64,000 nt of DNA, taken from NCBI RefSeq assembly GCF_004339085.1, contig NZ_SMFX01000001.1:943227-1007226 (forward strand). The letters run 5' to 3'. Made by a program: the position numbers and the translations under genes. The notes under the pieces are model-generated. The model was not told the DNA's origin and did no database searches. It saw only the letters and a program-made list of their open reading frames with translations. Shown piece after piece: positions 1-8,571 of this stretch. Numbering within the stretch: the first letter of the stretch is position 1; each line of letters starts with the position of its first letter. Origin of the DNA: Thiogranum longum (GTDB lineage Bacteria > Pseudomonadota > Gammaproteobacteria > DSM-19610).

Positions 1-112
1 TTTCCGCCTGGATGGGTGAGGGCTGCTCATAACCCACATCTTCAATGGCCTTGAGCAGTGCGGGGGCAAGATCCAGTTCGGAAAAACTGGTGGCGTGTTT
101 TGAATCTGACAT
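1..112 (-). CDS. DEAD-box RNA helicase, N-terminal fragment
   Basis: The reading frame starts with ATG at 112 on the minus strand and runs off the left edge, so only 37 residues are visible. They include an aromatic-x-x-L stretch (SFSELDL) followed by GYEQPSPIQAE, which is the Q motif that opens DEAD-box RNA helicases such as DeaD/CsdA, RhlE and SrmB. The Q motif reads the adenine of ATP. These enzymes unwind short RNA duplexes during ribosome assembly, mRNA decay or cold adaptation. The fragment is too short to choose between subfamilies. The gene lies 31 bases downstream of the SulP gene on the same strand and could be read through from it. Confidence 0.72.
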   Translation of the reverse strand, partial: MSDSKHATSFSELDLAPALLKAIEDVGYEQPSPIQAE

Positions 113-143
113 TGTCTGTATTCCCGTGGTCCGGTCGAAAGCG

Positions 144-1676
144 TCAGGCGAGTTCGTCTACCGCTATATGATAGCGCGGATCTTCCATAACGTTTACTTC
201 TACCAGGTCGCCGGCTTTGTGCAGGACCTTGACACATTCCGGGCTAAGGTGGCGCAGGTGAAGGGTTTTTCCGGCATTCAGGTAGCGTTCGGCCAGCGAG
301 TCGATGGCATCGATTGCCGAGTGATCCATGACGCGCGAATGCTGGAAGTCGATAATAACGTCATCAGGGTCTTCCCTGATATTGAAAAAGTCCTGGAAAT
401 TCTTGACCGAGGCAAAAAACAGCTGGCCATGCAGTTCGTAGACTTTCGAGCCGTTTTCGTCAATATGGCTATCGACGCGTATGTGTTTGGCATGTTCCCA
501 GGCAAACACCAGCGCGGACACAATCACGCCAACAACCACAGCGATCGCCAGGTCCGATATAACGGTGACGGCGGATACCAGTACCAGCACAAACGCATCA
601 CTGGCCGGGATTTTGCGGATAATACGCAGGCTTGACCATTCAAAGGTGCTGATAACGACCATGAACATCACACCGGTCAGGGCCGCAAGCGGGATTTTTT
701 CGATCAGGCCCGAGGCAAACAGGATAAACAGCAACAGGAACAGTGCGGCGCTGATGCCGGACAGCCGGCCACGTCCCCCGGAATTAATATTGATAATGCT
801 CTGGCCGATCATGGCGCAACCGCCCATACCACCAAACAGCCCCGTGACACTGTTGGCTACGCCCTGGCCGATGCACTCACGGTTGCCCTGGCCGCGGGTT
901 TCGGTGAGTTCGTCGATCAGGCTCATGGTCAGCAGGGATTCGATCAGGCCGATGGCAGCAAGAATAACCGAGTAGGGCAGAATAATTCTCAGTGTTTCCA
1001 GGTTGAACGGCACCATCGGGAGGTGAAACTCCGGCAGGCTACCGGCAATCGACGCCAGGTCACCCACGGTGCGGCTATCCAGGCCGACGAAGATTACCAG
1101 CAGGGAAACGGTCACAATGGCTGCCAGCGATGAAGGTACAGCCGTGGTCAGTTTCGGCAGGTACTTGATGATGAGCATGGTCAGCGCAACCAGGCCCAGC
1201 ATGATCCACAGTGCTGGACCCTGCATCCACTGAAGGTTGCCGGCCTGATCCTCGATTTTGAAGTTGTTCAGCTGGGCAAGAAAAATGACAATCGCAAGGC
1301 CGTTGACGAAACCCAGCATGACCGGGTGCGGCACGATACGAATAAACTTGCCGAGCCTTAACAGACCGACGCTGATCTGTATAACGCCCATCAGCACGAC
1401 AGCAGCGAACAGGTATTCGACACCATGCCGGGCCACCAGGCTGACCATGACTACGGCGAGTGCACCGGTTGCACCGGAGATCATCCCTGGTCGGCCACCA
1501 ATCACTGCGGTAATCAGTCCGACCATGAAAGCCGCATACAGTCCGACCAGTGGTGCGACACCGGCCACAAAAGCAAATGCCACCGCCTCGGGCACCAGCG
1601 CCAGGGCGACGGTCAGGCCGGACAGGATATCGTTCTTGGGGCAGCCCCTTTCGGTGCATTCGAAGTTAAAAAGCAT
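144..1676 (-). CDS. SulP-family anion transporter with STAS domain
   Basis: This 510-residue protein has about ten to twelve hydrophobic segments across residues 15-395, followed by a soluble STAS domain at about 398-500. The N-terminal part ([22 protein letters not shown]) is the typical SulP opening. SulP proteins move sulfate, bicarbonate, chloride or dicarboxylates across the inner membrane; the substrate cannot be fixed from sequence, and a bicarbonate carrier of the BicA type is as possible as a sulfate permease. The ATG at 1676 follows a GAGG ribosome site six bases upstream. It lies 109 bases downstream of the ArsR-rhodanese gene on the same strand, so sulfur-responsive co-transcription is possible but not shown. 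Confidence 0.85.
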   Translation of the reverse strand: MLFNFECTERGCPKNDILSGLTVALALVPEAVAFAFVAGVAPLVGLYAAFMVGLITAVIGGRPGMISGATGALAVVMVSLVARHGVEYLFAAVVLMGVIQISVGLLRLGKFIRIVPHPVMLGFVNGLAIVIFLAQLNNFKIEDQAGNLQWMQGPALWIMLGLVALTMLIIKYLPKLTTAVPSSLAAIVTVSLLVIFVGLDSRTVGDLASIAGSLPEFHLPMVPFNLETLRIILPYSVILAAIGLIESLLTMSLIDELTETRGQGNRECIGQGVANSVTGLFGGMGGCAMIGQSIININSGGRGRLSGISAALFLLLFILFASGLIEKIPLAALTGVMFMVVISTFEWSSLRIIRKIPASDAFVLVLVSAVTVISDLAIAVVVGVIVSALVFAWEHAKHIRVDSHIDENGSKVYELHGQLFFASVKNFQDFFNIREDPDDVIIDFQHSRVMDHSAIDAIDSLAERYLNAGKTLHLRHLSPECVKVLHKAGDLVEVNVMEDPRYHIAVDELA

Positions 1677-1785
1677 GGACGCCCTCTAAGGCATGGGAAA
1701 TCAACGGCGGAAAAGCCGACAATATTAGCATATTAAGAGCCGCTAAACAAAAGAGCCGGCGTGAATGGGATGTTCCAGACCCTGG

Positions 1786-2454
1786 TCAGCTTGAGCCCGT
1801 CTTGACGGGCAGGCCAGCAGTCTTCCATTCCGGGTAACCGTCTTCCAGGCGTCGTGCCTTCAAACCCCTCTCTCTTAAACGCGCAACGGCGTCATAGGCG
1901 AGTACACAGTGCGGGCCACGGCAATAGGCTACAATTTCCTGGTCAGGGTTAAGCGCCATGAGGTGATCTTCCAGCTCGGAGAGCGGAACGTTGATCGCGC
2001 CAGCAACGTGTCCAGCGGCATATTCTTCGGGCGGCCGGACATCCAGCACCGTGACCAGGCCATCCCGCACGCGTTCGAGGAGTTCCTGGCGGGGCAGGGG
2101 TTCCAGTTCATCCTTGACGGTCAGGTAAGTATTGACCAGTTTTTCCACATCGGCCACATGGCGTTCAGCGACACCGCGCAGGGCATCGAGAAGGCCGATC
2201 ACGTCATCGCCGCTCAGGGTATAGAACACCTTCAGCCCTTCCTTGCGGCAGCGCACCAGACCCGCCTGGCGTAGCTGCTGGAGGTGCTGCGAGGTGTTGG
2301 CGACGGTCAGGCCCGACACTTTGGCCAGTTCATCCACGCTACGCTCGCCTTGGGCAATATATTCCAGCAATTCCAGTCGGTTGGCATTGCTCAAAGCCTT
2401 GCCGACCCGGGCGAACTGGACAAATAAATCATGTTTGAAGTTGTGGCTTGACAT
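1786..2454 (-). CDS. ArsR/SmtB-family repressor fused to a rhodanese domain
   Basis: This 222-residue protein has two domains. Residues about 5-95 form an ArsR winged helix (SVDELAKVSGLTVANTSQHLQQL), and residues about 115-215 form a rhodanese domain with the loop CRGPHC carrying the catalytic cysteine. Rhodaneses carry persulfide sulfur, so the fusion suggests a repressor that responds to sulfane sulfur or a related oxidant. The HTH part has a single cysteine (LVRCRKEG); I do not see the two-cysteine pair used by SqrR and BigR, so sensing may depend on the rhodanese loop. I chose the internal ATG at 2454 because it begins the conserved fold; an in-frame start at 2484 would fall inside the palindromic operator. 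It is divergent from the 2571-8111 operon. Confidence 0.87.
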   Translation of the reverse strand: MSSHNFKHDLFVQFARVGKALSNANRLELLEYIAQGERSVDELAKVSGLTVANTSQHLQQLRQAGLVRCRKEGLKVFYTLSGDDVIGLLDALRGVAERHVADVEKLVNTYLTVKDELEPLPRQELLERVRDGLVTVLDVRPPEEYAAGHVAGAINVPLSELEDHLMALNPDQEIVAYCRGPHCVLAYDAVARLRERGLKARRLEDGYPEWKTAGLPVKTGSS

Positions 2455-2477
2455 AATCCCGGCATCGATTAATATAT

Positions 2478-2499
2478 TATTCAACTAATCTATTGAATA
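2478..2499. promoter_or_regulatory. Candidate ArsR-type operator, perfect 7-bp inverted repeat
   Basis: The sequence TATTCAA, eight bases, TTGAATA forms a perfect inverted repeat in the AT-rich gap between the ArsR-rhodanese gene and the divergent hydroxylase operon. Its core ATTC-N8-GAAT is the half-site arrangement reported for SqrR and BigR, the persulfide-sensing ArsR repressors. It starts 24 bases upstream of the repressor ATG and ends 71 bases before the hydroxylase ATG, so one bound dimer could control both directions. Confidence 0.72.
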
Positions 2500-2570
2500 G
2501 TTTGCATCTAAAATGAATTATAGCAGGTGGCCGGTTGGGGGCAATCTGCAAGACCAGAGGGCAAGTGTCC

Positions 2571-3431
2571 ATGAATCTGAACGATTTCATTATGGCCAAC
2601 GAAGTACCGATCCGGCTGGGTTTCTTTCTCGGCATCTTCGCGGTCATGGCGTTGTGGGAAATGATCTCACCTCGTCGGCAGTTGAAGACGTCCAAAGCTG
2701 TGCGCTGGGCCAATAACCTGGGGCTGGTTTTTTTCAACAGCTTTATCCTGCGTCTGGTGTTCCCTGCGGCGGCAGTAGGCATGGCGGTGTTTGCCCGTGA
2801 GCAGGGCTGGGGTCTGTTCAACTATATCGATGCCCCTTTCTGGGTGGCCGTGCTGGCTTCCGTGGTGGTGATGGATTTCTTTATCTGGTTACAGCATGTG
2901 ATGGTGCATGCCGTCCCGCTGCTGTGGCGTTTCCACCGCGTACATCATGCCGACCTGGATTATGACGTCACCACAGGTGCACGCTTCCATACCCTCGAAA
3001 TACTGCTCTCCATGCTTATCAAGTTTGCCGTGATCATGCTACTGGGACCGCCGATCGTGGCTGTCGTCGTTTTTGAAGTGCTGTTGAACGCCACCGCCAT
3101 GTTTAATCACGGTAATGTGCGCCTTCCTGAAACAGTTGATCGTTTTCTTCGGCTTATCGTTGTTACACCGGACATGCATCGCGTACATCATTCTGTCGAA
3201 GACGATGAAACCAACAGTAATTTCGGTTTCAACCTGCCCTGGTGGGACCGTTTGTTCGGCACTTACCGCGCTCAGCCACGTGCCGGGCATGAAGGTATGA
3301 CGATTGGCATCCGTACCTTCCGCGATGACAAGTGGTGCAGCTGGCTGCCGGGTATGCTGGCGATTCCCTTTGTGGGCAAGGTACAGGGTTACGCAATCAA
3401 TCGCCGCGAATGGAAAGACAATCATGAATAA
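2571..3431 (+). CDS. Sterol desaturase / fatty acid hydroxylase family membrane protein
   Basis: The 286-residue protein has several transmembrane segments and the histidine boxes of the membrane di-iron hydroxylase family: HVMVH, HRVHH and a second HRVHH near the C-terminus, with further histidines (ARFH, FNHGN) between. These ligate two irons that activate oxygen for hydroxylation or desaturation of a lipid. The substrate is unknown. The ATG at 2571 was chosen because the fold starts there; upstream codons are not family-like. It is the first gene of a plus-strand operon facing the ArsR-rhodanese repressor, and its 3' end overlaps the next gene by eight bases. Confidence 0.85.
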   Translation: MNLNDFIMANEVPIRLGFFLGIFAVMALWEMISPRRQLKTSKAVRWANNLGLVFFNSFILRLVFPAAAVGMAVFAREQGWGLFNYIDAPFWVAVLASVVVMDFFIWLQHVMVHAVPLLWRFHRVHHADLDYDVTTGARFHTLEILLSMLIKFAVIMLLGPPIVAVVVFEVLLNATAMFNHGNVRLPETVDRFLRLIVVTPDMHRVHHSVEDDETNSNFGFNLPWWDRLFGTYRAQPRAGHEGMTIGIRTFRDDKWCSWLPGMLAIPFVGKVQGYAINRREWKDNHE

Positions 3432-4389
3432 CAATCACCTTATGCGCATTGCCCTGTTTGTCGGGCTTGTTGCTGCGATTACACTGGCCGTAATTTACCG
3501 CGACCGCTTCGATGGCGCAGCACTGGAGGCCTGGGTGCATGACGCCGGGCCGGTAGCACCTTTGTTGTTCATGCTGGCTTACGCGCTGGCTGCTGTGCTG
3601 TTTCTTCCCGGCTCGGTGCTTACCCTGGCGGGTGGCGCATTATTTGGTCCTGTACTGGGTACGGTTTATAACCTGGCAGGCGCCACCCTCGGTGCTACCC
3701 TGGCCTTTCTGATTGCACGTTACCTGGCTTCGGACTGGGTGGCTGAAAAAGCTGGCGGTCGAGTGAAACAGTTGATCAACGGCGTTGAAGGCGAGGGCTG
3801 GCGGTTTGTTGCCTTTGTGCGCCTGGTGCCTTTATTCCCGTTCAACCTGTTGAATTACGCACTGGGCCTTACGCGGTTGCGATTGTCACATTACATCCTG
3901 GCGACGGCCGTGTTTATGTTGCCGGCCGCGGTTGCCTTCACCTACCTGGGTTATGCCGGGCGTGAAGCCGTTGCCGGGGGCGAGGGAATGATCCAGAAAG
4001 GCCTCATGGCACTGGCCTTGCTGGCCGTCGTTGCATTTTTACCGCGCCTGATTGCCAGTTTGCGCAGTGGTCCCATGATCGACACAGAAACCTTCAAACA
4101 GATGCGTGATACCCGCAAGGATTTGCTGGTACTCGACGTGCGGACCGCCGGTGATTTTGTCGGTGAGCAAGGTCATATCGAGGGGGCCGTCAATATCCCG
4201 GTCGAAGAACTTGAACAGCGTATGGATGAACTGGGTGATTACCTTGAGCGCCCGGTCGCCATTGTATGCCGAACCGACAAACGTTCCGCAAAGGCGGAAC
4301 TGCTGTTGGCAGAGGAAGGCTTTGCTGACGTGCACGTGGTGCGCGGAGGCATGACAAAGTGGATAGATGCAGGCCTGCCCGTGGTTTGA
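3424..4389 (+). CDS. TVP38/TMEM64 (VTT/DedA-like) membrane protein fused to rhodanese
   Basis: The 321-residue protein combines a VTT domain (residues about 40-190, with FLPGSVLTLAGGALFG and FVRLVPLFPFNLLNYALGLT) with further membrane segments and a C-terminal rhodanese domain (about 225-320) whose loop reads CRTDKRS with the catalytic cysteine. VTT proteins act in membrane lipid or small-molecule transport and are often encoded beside pyridine-nucleotide disulfide oxidoreductases, as here (6038-7450). A rhodanese tail on a VTT protein suggests that it handles or senses sulfane sulfur at the cytoplasmic face. The ATG at 3424 overlaps the end of the preceding gene, which implies translational coupling. 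Confidence 0.85.
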   Translation: MNNNHLMRIALFVGLVAAITLAVIYRDRFDGAALEAWVHDAGPVAPLLFMLAYALAAVLFLPGSVLTLAGGALFGPVLGTVYNLAGATLGATLAFLIARYLASDWVAEKAGGRVKQLINGVEGEGWRFVAFVRLVPLFPFNLLNYALGLTRLRLSHYILATAVFMLPAAVAFTYLGYAGREAVAGGEGMIQKGLMALALLAVVAFLPRLIASLRSGPMIDTETFKQMRDTRKDLLVLDVRTAGDFVGEQGHIEGAVNIPVEELEQRMDELGDYLERPVAIVCRTDKRSAKAELLLAEEGFADVHVVRGGMTKWIDAGLPVV

Positions 4390-4438
4390 CGACAAGCGAC
4401 TGTGTGCAGGTCGTGTGAGTTATCCAAAGGAGGTTGTT

Positions 4439-4681
4439 ATGAATACTGACATTAGCATTGCTGACATTGTGGTTCACCTGCATCCTGATGCGACACCTGA
4501 GTGCAAAGGCCAGATCGAGGAAGGACTGAGGGCAAAAGACGGTGTGGTCTCGGTACATTTTAACGAGGAAGACCATCCGCATGCCCTGGTAGTAGCGTAT
4601 AACCCCGAGGCAGTTAACTCGCAATCATTACTCGCGGAGATCAGGAAGTGTGACGAGAAAGCAGTCATGGCAAGCTTCTAG
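4439..4681 (+). CDS. Small HMA-fold-like protein lacking the CxxC metal site
   Basis: An 80-residue protein starts after a strong ribosome site (AAAGGAGG, five bases before the ATG). Its pattern of strand-helix-strand segments, including IVVHLHPDATPEC, DGVVSVHF and HALVVAYNPEAV, resembles the ferredoxin-like fold of heavy-metal-associated domains and of anti-parallel stress dimers. The two cysteines (residues 22 and 70) are far apart, so the usual CxxC metal site is missing. A histidine- and acid-rich stretch (FNEEDHPHAL) might replace it. The gene lies between the VTT-rhodanese and cytochrome genes. The function is not known. Confidence 0.6.
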   Translation: MNTDISIADIVVHLHPDATPECKGQIEEGLRAKDGVVSVHFNEEDHPHALVVAYNPEAVNSQSLLAEIRKCDEKAVMASF

Positions 4682-4777
4682 TTGCATTTGGCCGTCATCA
4701 AAAATGTCTCTACTACCCGTTATTACGATACCTTGCACTTGCGGGTCAAGGCATTGCAATGACGGGGTTTTTTAATT

Positions 4778-6019
4778 ATGAAGAGAGCGTTTTATGTGTT
4801 GCCGGTTTTGTTGCTGGCCATCTTCCTGGCCTGGCGCTTTATCCGGCCGCTGAATATCTTTGTCGTCGATGATCGCTTTGCCTGGCCGGTCGATACCACA
4901 CAAGCACCGCCGGTGCTGGGCGCATTGAGTGCAGGCGATTGTGCCGTTTGTCATCCGGCTTTCCATGAGGAGTGGCGTACCACGATCCATAGCCAGGCCT
5001 GGACTGATCCTTATTTCCAGGCTGACTGGCAGTTTGATGAATCGCAACATATTTGCAGGTTGTGCCATACGCCGCTCGACCGTCAGCAGCCGCACCGGAT
5101 ATTGGGATACCGCGACAAGGACAAGTGGGATCCGGTTTTGGTGGACAATGCAGATTTTGATCCCGGGCTTCAGCACGAAGGTGTGACCTGTGCCGCCTGT
5201 CATTATCGGGAGGGAAAAATCGTGGGTGTACTGGGGAATACCGATGCACCTCACCCGGTAAAGAAACTGGAAGATCCAAATCAGGTGTGTGTGCGTTGTC
5301 ACATTGTGGAAGGTGATCGCTGGGATACCTTCTTCCGTTTCCCGCCTTGCGGAACAGTGGCCGAGATTCGTTCCAGCACCCTTAATGGACTGACGCCGGC
5401 GGAATCCAGGTCAATGCCACTAGATAAGATCACTGGCAATACCGGCGAGGTGACGATGACCGATACCCGTTCGCTGGGTTGTGTGCAGTGCCACATGCCA
5501 CTGCTTGAACGCCCCCTGGTGGAAGGTGGGAAGGTGCGCCCGACACGGCAGCATTTATGGCGTGGTGGCCATGAGCCGGCGATGGTCAGGCAGGGGCTGG
5601 AGGTCAGGTTTGAAGAAGCGGACAAACAGGCCGGTGAACAACAATTTGTTTTGACCATCACCAATACCGGTGCGGCACACTATATTCCCACCGGGACACC
5701 CGACCGCTACCTGAGTATTGAGCTGCGTGTTCTGGACACTGCAAGCCGGGTTTTGAAGGTAGAAAAACATACAATCAAGCGCACGGTTATGTGGCGCCCC
5801 TTCATTGTTGACCTTTGGGATACCCGTTTGCCGCGCTGGCAACCCCGAAGTTATACCTTGTCGGTCCCCGAAGACGGTCAGCATAAACCGGCAGTTGTTG
5901 AAGCTGTTGTGCGGTACCATTTGCTGAATGAACGTCGACGCAAGCGAATCGGCTATAAGAACAGCGAGCCAATCGAATTTGAAGTCTTTCGCGAAAGACT
6001 TTCTCCGGGCGCCGGTTGA
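4778..6019 (+). CDS. Membrane-anchored pentahaem cytochrome c (cytochrome c554-like)
   Basis: The 413-residue protein begins with an uncleaved-looking signal anchor (residues 1-25) and has five CxxCH haem-binding motifs: CAVCH 55-59, CRLCH 93-97, CAACH 138-142, CVRCH 171-175 and CVQCH 235-239. Residues after about 290 contain no haem motif and look like a beta-rich domain. This layout matches the cytochrome c554/c-prime superfamily of periplasmic electron carriers and multihaem oxidoreductases. A further cysteine at 191 is not part of a haem motif. The neighbouring flavoprotein and rhodanese genes suggest a role in sulfur or redox electron transfer, but neither donor nor acceptor can be named. 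Confidence 0.84.
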   Translation: MKRAFYVLPVLLLAIFLAWRFIRPLNIFVVDDRFAWPVDTTQAPPVLGALSAGDCAVCHPAFHEEWRTTIHSQAWTDPYFQADWQFDESQHICRLCHTPLDRQQPHRILGYRDKDKWDPVLVDNADFDPGLQHEGVTCAACHYREGKIVGVLGNTDAPHPVKKLEDPNQVCVRCHIVEGDRWDTFFRFPPCGTVAEIRSSTLNGLTPAESRSMPLDKITGNTGEVTMTDTRSLGCVQCHMPLLERPLVEGGKVRPTRQHLWRGGHEPAMVRQGLEVRFEEADKQAGEQQFVLTITNTGAAHYIPTGTPDRYLSIELRVLDTASRVLKVEKHTIKRTVMWRPFIVDLWDTRLPRWQPRSYTLSVPEDGQHKPAVVEAVVRYHLLNERRRKRIGYKNSEPIEFEVFRERLSPGAG

Positions 6020-6037
6020 ATCACAAGGGGGACAAGG

Positions 6038-7450
6038 ATGAAAGCACGTGATCTGGTTATTCTTGGCGGCGGCGCCGGCGGGCTTGTGGTTGCCAGCGTA
6101 GCGGCGCAGCTCGGGCTGAAAGTCACACTGATTGAAAAAGCCGACAAGCTGGGTGGCGACTGCCTGCACTACGGCTGTGTGCCCAGCAAGACACTTATCC
6201 ATGCCGCCCGGGTTGCATCGCTGATGCGTCGCGGTCCCGAATTCGGCTTGCCGGCCTGCGAAGCGGATGTGGACCTTGGTAAGGTGGCCGATCATGTGCA
6301 GTCTGTAATCGAGCGCATCCAGGTACACGATGACCCGGAACGTTTCAGAAGTTACGGTTGCGAAGTGCTGTTTGGCATGGCCGCGTTCATTAATCCCCGC
6401 AAGGTACAGGTCAATGACCAGGTGATCCGGGGCAGGCGGTTTGTAATTGCAACCGGATCACAACCCTTTGTGCCACCGATTGAGGGCCTGCAAGATGCGG
6501 GCTACCTGACCAACGAAGACCTGTTCGCTTTACGCGATCTGCCCCGGCGACTGGTCGTGCTGGGTGGTGGTCCGGTTGGCCTGGAGATGGCGCAGGCTTT
6601 TGCGCGTCTTGGTAGTCAGGTTACTGTTGTTGAACGTTTGCCACATCTCCTGCCACAGGAAGACCCGGAAGTGGCGGATGCCTTGCGGACACAGCTTGAG
6701 TCGGAAGGGATGGTTATACACGTGGCTACGACAGTCGAACGTGTTTCCCGGGACGGATATACAACGCTTGTTGGATGCAGTGAAGGGCTGACACTGGAAA
6801 CCGATGCATTACTGGTCGCGGTCGGGCGTCGTCCCGTGGTCGAGGGTCTGGGTCTGGACATGGCAGGTGTCGTACATACAGAAAAGGGTATTCCGGTGGA
6901 CCGGCGACAACGGACTTCACAGAAACATATCTATGCCTGCGGTGATGTGTGCGGGCCATACCCGCTGACACACATGGCAGAATACCAGGCCGGTATCGTA
7001 ATCGGCAACGCGATCTTCCGGGTACCGAAGAAAACCGATTACCGGGTGGTTCCCTGGGTAACCTATACTGATCCTGAGCTGGCGCGGGTGGGCATGACAG
7101 AACAGCAGGCGCGCGACACGGGTATCGAACCCGAAGTACTGCGCTTCCCTTTCCAGGACATCGATCGTGCGATTACCGACAGGGAAACCGCCGGCCTTGC
7201 CAAGCTGGTTGTACACAAGAAAAAAATACTCGGTGCATCCATACTCGGCCCGCATGCCGGGGAGCTGATTCATGAAATCGCGCTGGCCATGAAGACCGGC
7301 GCCAATATCGGAGACATTTCGGCCACCATCCATGCCTACCCGACACTGGCGCAGGTCCACCGGCGCACAGTCAATACATTCTATGGAAAGAAACTGTTCA
7401 GCCCGGGTACCCGGCGACTGGTTAAGTGGATTAACCGCCTGGTGCCCTGA
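6038..7450 (+). CDS. FAD-dependent pyridine nucleotide-disulfide oxidoreductase (MerA/Lpd-like)
   Basis: The 470-residue protein has the class I disulfide oxidoreductase layout: an FAD-binding glycine motif at residues 8-20, the redox-active disulfide GGDCLHYGCVPSKT with C42 and C47, an NAD(P)-binding motif (VVLGGGPVGLEMAQAF) and a C-terminal dimer domain with HAYPTLAQ supplying the HxxP catalytic pair. It lacks the N-terminal HMA domain and the C-terminal vicinal cysteine pair of mercuric reductase, so MerA is not supported. Operon context, with a VTT-rhodanese protein and a multihaem cytochrome, suggests reduction of a sulfur or thiol substrate. It starts 18 bases after the cytochrome gene. 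Confidence 0.86.
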   Translation: MKARDLVILGGGAGGLVVASVAAQLGLKVTLIEKADKLGGDCLHYGCVPSKTLIHAARVASLMRRGPEFGLPACEADVDLGKVADHVQSVIERIQVHDDPERFRSYGCEVLFGMAAFINPRKVQVNDQVIRGRRFVIATGSQPFVPPIEGLQDAGYLTNEDLFALRDLPRRLVVLGGGPVGLEMAQAFARLGSQVTVVERLPHLLPQEDPEVADALRTQLESEGMVIHVATTVERVSRDGYTTLVGCSEGLTLETDALLVAVGRRPVVEGLGLDMAGVVHTEKGIPVDRRQRTSQKHIYACGDVCGPYPLTHMAEYQAGIVIGNAIFRVPKKTDYRVVPWVTYTDPELARVGMTEQQARDTGIEPEVLRFPFQDIDRAITDRETAGLAKLVVHKKKILGASILGPHAGELIHEIALAMKTGANIGDISATIHAYPTLAQVHRRTVNTFYGKKLFSPGTRRLVKWINRLVP

Positions 7451-7463
7451 AAAGGTTGCCACA

Positions 7464-8111
7464 ATGAAAAGCACTACGGGTCCGGCCGCCTACGAAGCCT
7501 GGTATCACGCGCCACGTGGCCAATGGATTGCCGAACGTGAATTTACGCTTCTGAAAAGCCTGCTCAGACCCGAAGCTGGAGCTTCACTGCTGGATGTCGG
7601 TTGTGGAACCGGTTATTTTAGCCGTCGTTTATCCCGGCCGGGTTTGTCGGTGACCGGAATTGACCCGGATCCCGAGGCACTGGAATTTGCCGGGATGCAA
7701 GGTGAAGCTGTTCATTACCTGCAAGGGAGTGCTCTGGAGCTGCCATTTCCCGATAATGCATTTGACTATACGACTGCCGTGACCAGTCTGTGTTTTGTTG
7801 ATGACCCGATAGCGGCCTTGCAGGAAATGTGGCGTGTCACCCGTCGTGCATGTGTACTCGGGTTGCTTAACCGTCACAGTCTGCTATACCGGAGAAAAAA
7901 AGGGCAGGGCAGTTATTCCGGTGCTCGATGGGATACACCCGGTGAGGTTCTGAAGACATGGGTGCCTGTGCTCGCACCGACACCTGGTGAAATTATTCTA
8001 CGTAGTGCTGTTTTTCTTCCCCAAGGGTCACTTATAGCACGCTGGTGTGAACAATTGACGCCGAATACGCTTCTCCTGGGTGGTTTTCTGGCAGTCGGGT
8101 TGAGGAAATAA
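7464..8111 (+). CDS. Class I SAM-dependent methyltransferase
   Basis: This 215-residue protein has the SAM-binding motif LLDVGCGTGYF near residue 40, followed by an acidic residue at the end of the second strand (VTGIDPD) and a DDPIAAL/MWRVTR region typical of the UbiE/Methyltransf_11 group. The substrate is not evident. The ATG at 7464 lies 13 bases after the stop of the flavoprotein gene, so it is probably the last gene of the operon starting at 2571. Two other upstream in-frame starts would overlap that gene extensively and are not needed for the fold. Confidence 0.83.
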   Translation: MKSTTGPAAYEAWYHAPRGQWIAEREFTLLKSLLRPEAGASLLDVGCGTGYFSRRLSRPGLSVTGIDPDPEALEFAGMQGEAVHYLQGSALELPFPDNAFDYTTAVTSLCFVDDPIAALQEMWRVTRRACVLGLLNRHSLLYRRKKGQGSYSGARWDTPGEVLKTWVPVLAPTPGEIILRSAVFLPQGSLIARWCEQLTPNTLLLGGFLAVGLRK

Positions 8112-8183
8112 CCTCGTCTTTCTTCCGGTGGCTGGCCAGTAGTATTGTGTTTTGCACTCAAAAACTGGTGTAGTATTCAGACG

Positions 8184-8483
8184 ATGATTATGGCACTTGC
8201 AAAAACCTGCGCTGGACGCCGCCTGGTTTACCAGGCGTTGATCCTGGTGTTCCTGTGTGCGCAGTCGCTTGCATCTGTGCACCGGCATGAGGCCGGCCAG
8301 GTGTCCGGTCATGACTGTGCCCTGTGCGTATATGCCACTCATGCCAGTCATGCTATTCCGTCTACTGGAATGGTGCTTCCAGTGGTGGTTTTGTGTTCCT
8401 TCGATGTGACGATACCGTACATTTCTCCGATACCGGAAATTTCGTCTTCCTTCCGCTCCCGCGCGCCACCTCCCGTCGTTTAG
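8184..8483 (+). CDS. DUF2946-like small periplasmic protein
   Basis: This 99-residue protein has a hydrophobic N-terminal segment (residues about 13-28) that could serve as a signal peptide. It is followed by VHRHEAGQVSGHDCALC, in which H-x-H, H and CxxC resemble the metal-binding signature of DUF2946 proteins, found next to copper and zinc transport genes. The ATG at 8184 was preferred over an earlier one because it places the hydrophobic segment close to the N-terminus. It precedes an outer-membrane protein and metal ABC transporter genes on the same strand. Confidence 0.6.
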   Translation: MIMALAKTCAGRRLVYQALILVFLCAQSLASVHRHEAGQVSGHDCALCVYATHASHAIPSTGMVLPVVVLCSFDVTIPYISPIPEISSSFRSRAPPPVV

Positions 8484-8571
8484 TACAAATTCCTGTTTCT
8501 TCTTTTTCGTGTTGTAAGCGCATGGCGCATTGCATACGCGATTGATCGATTTTTGTATTGGGAGACCCATC

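Noticed and set aside
6038-7450. Mercuric reductase identity for the flavoprotein
   Set aside because: No N-terminal HMA domain and no C-terminal cysteine pair; no other mer genes nearby.
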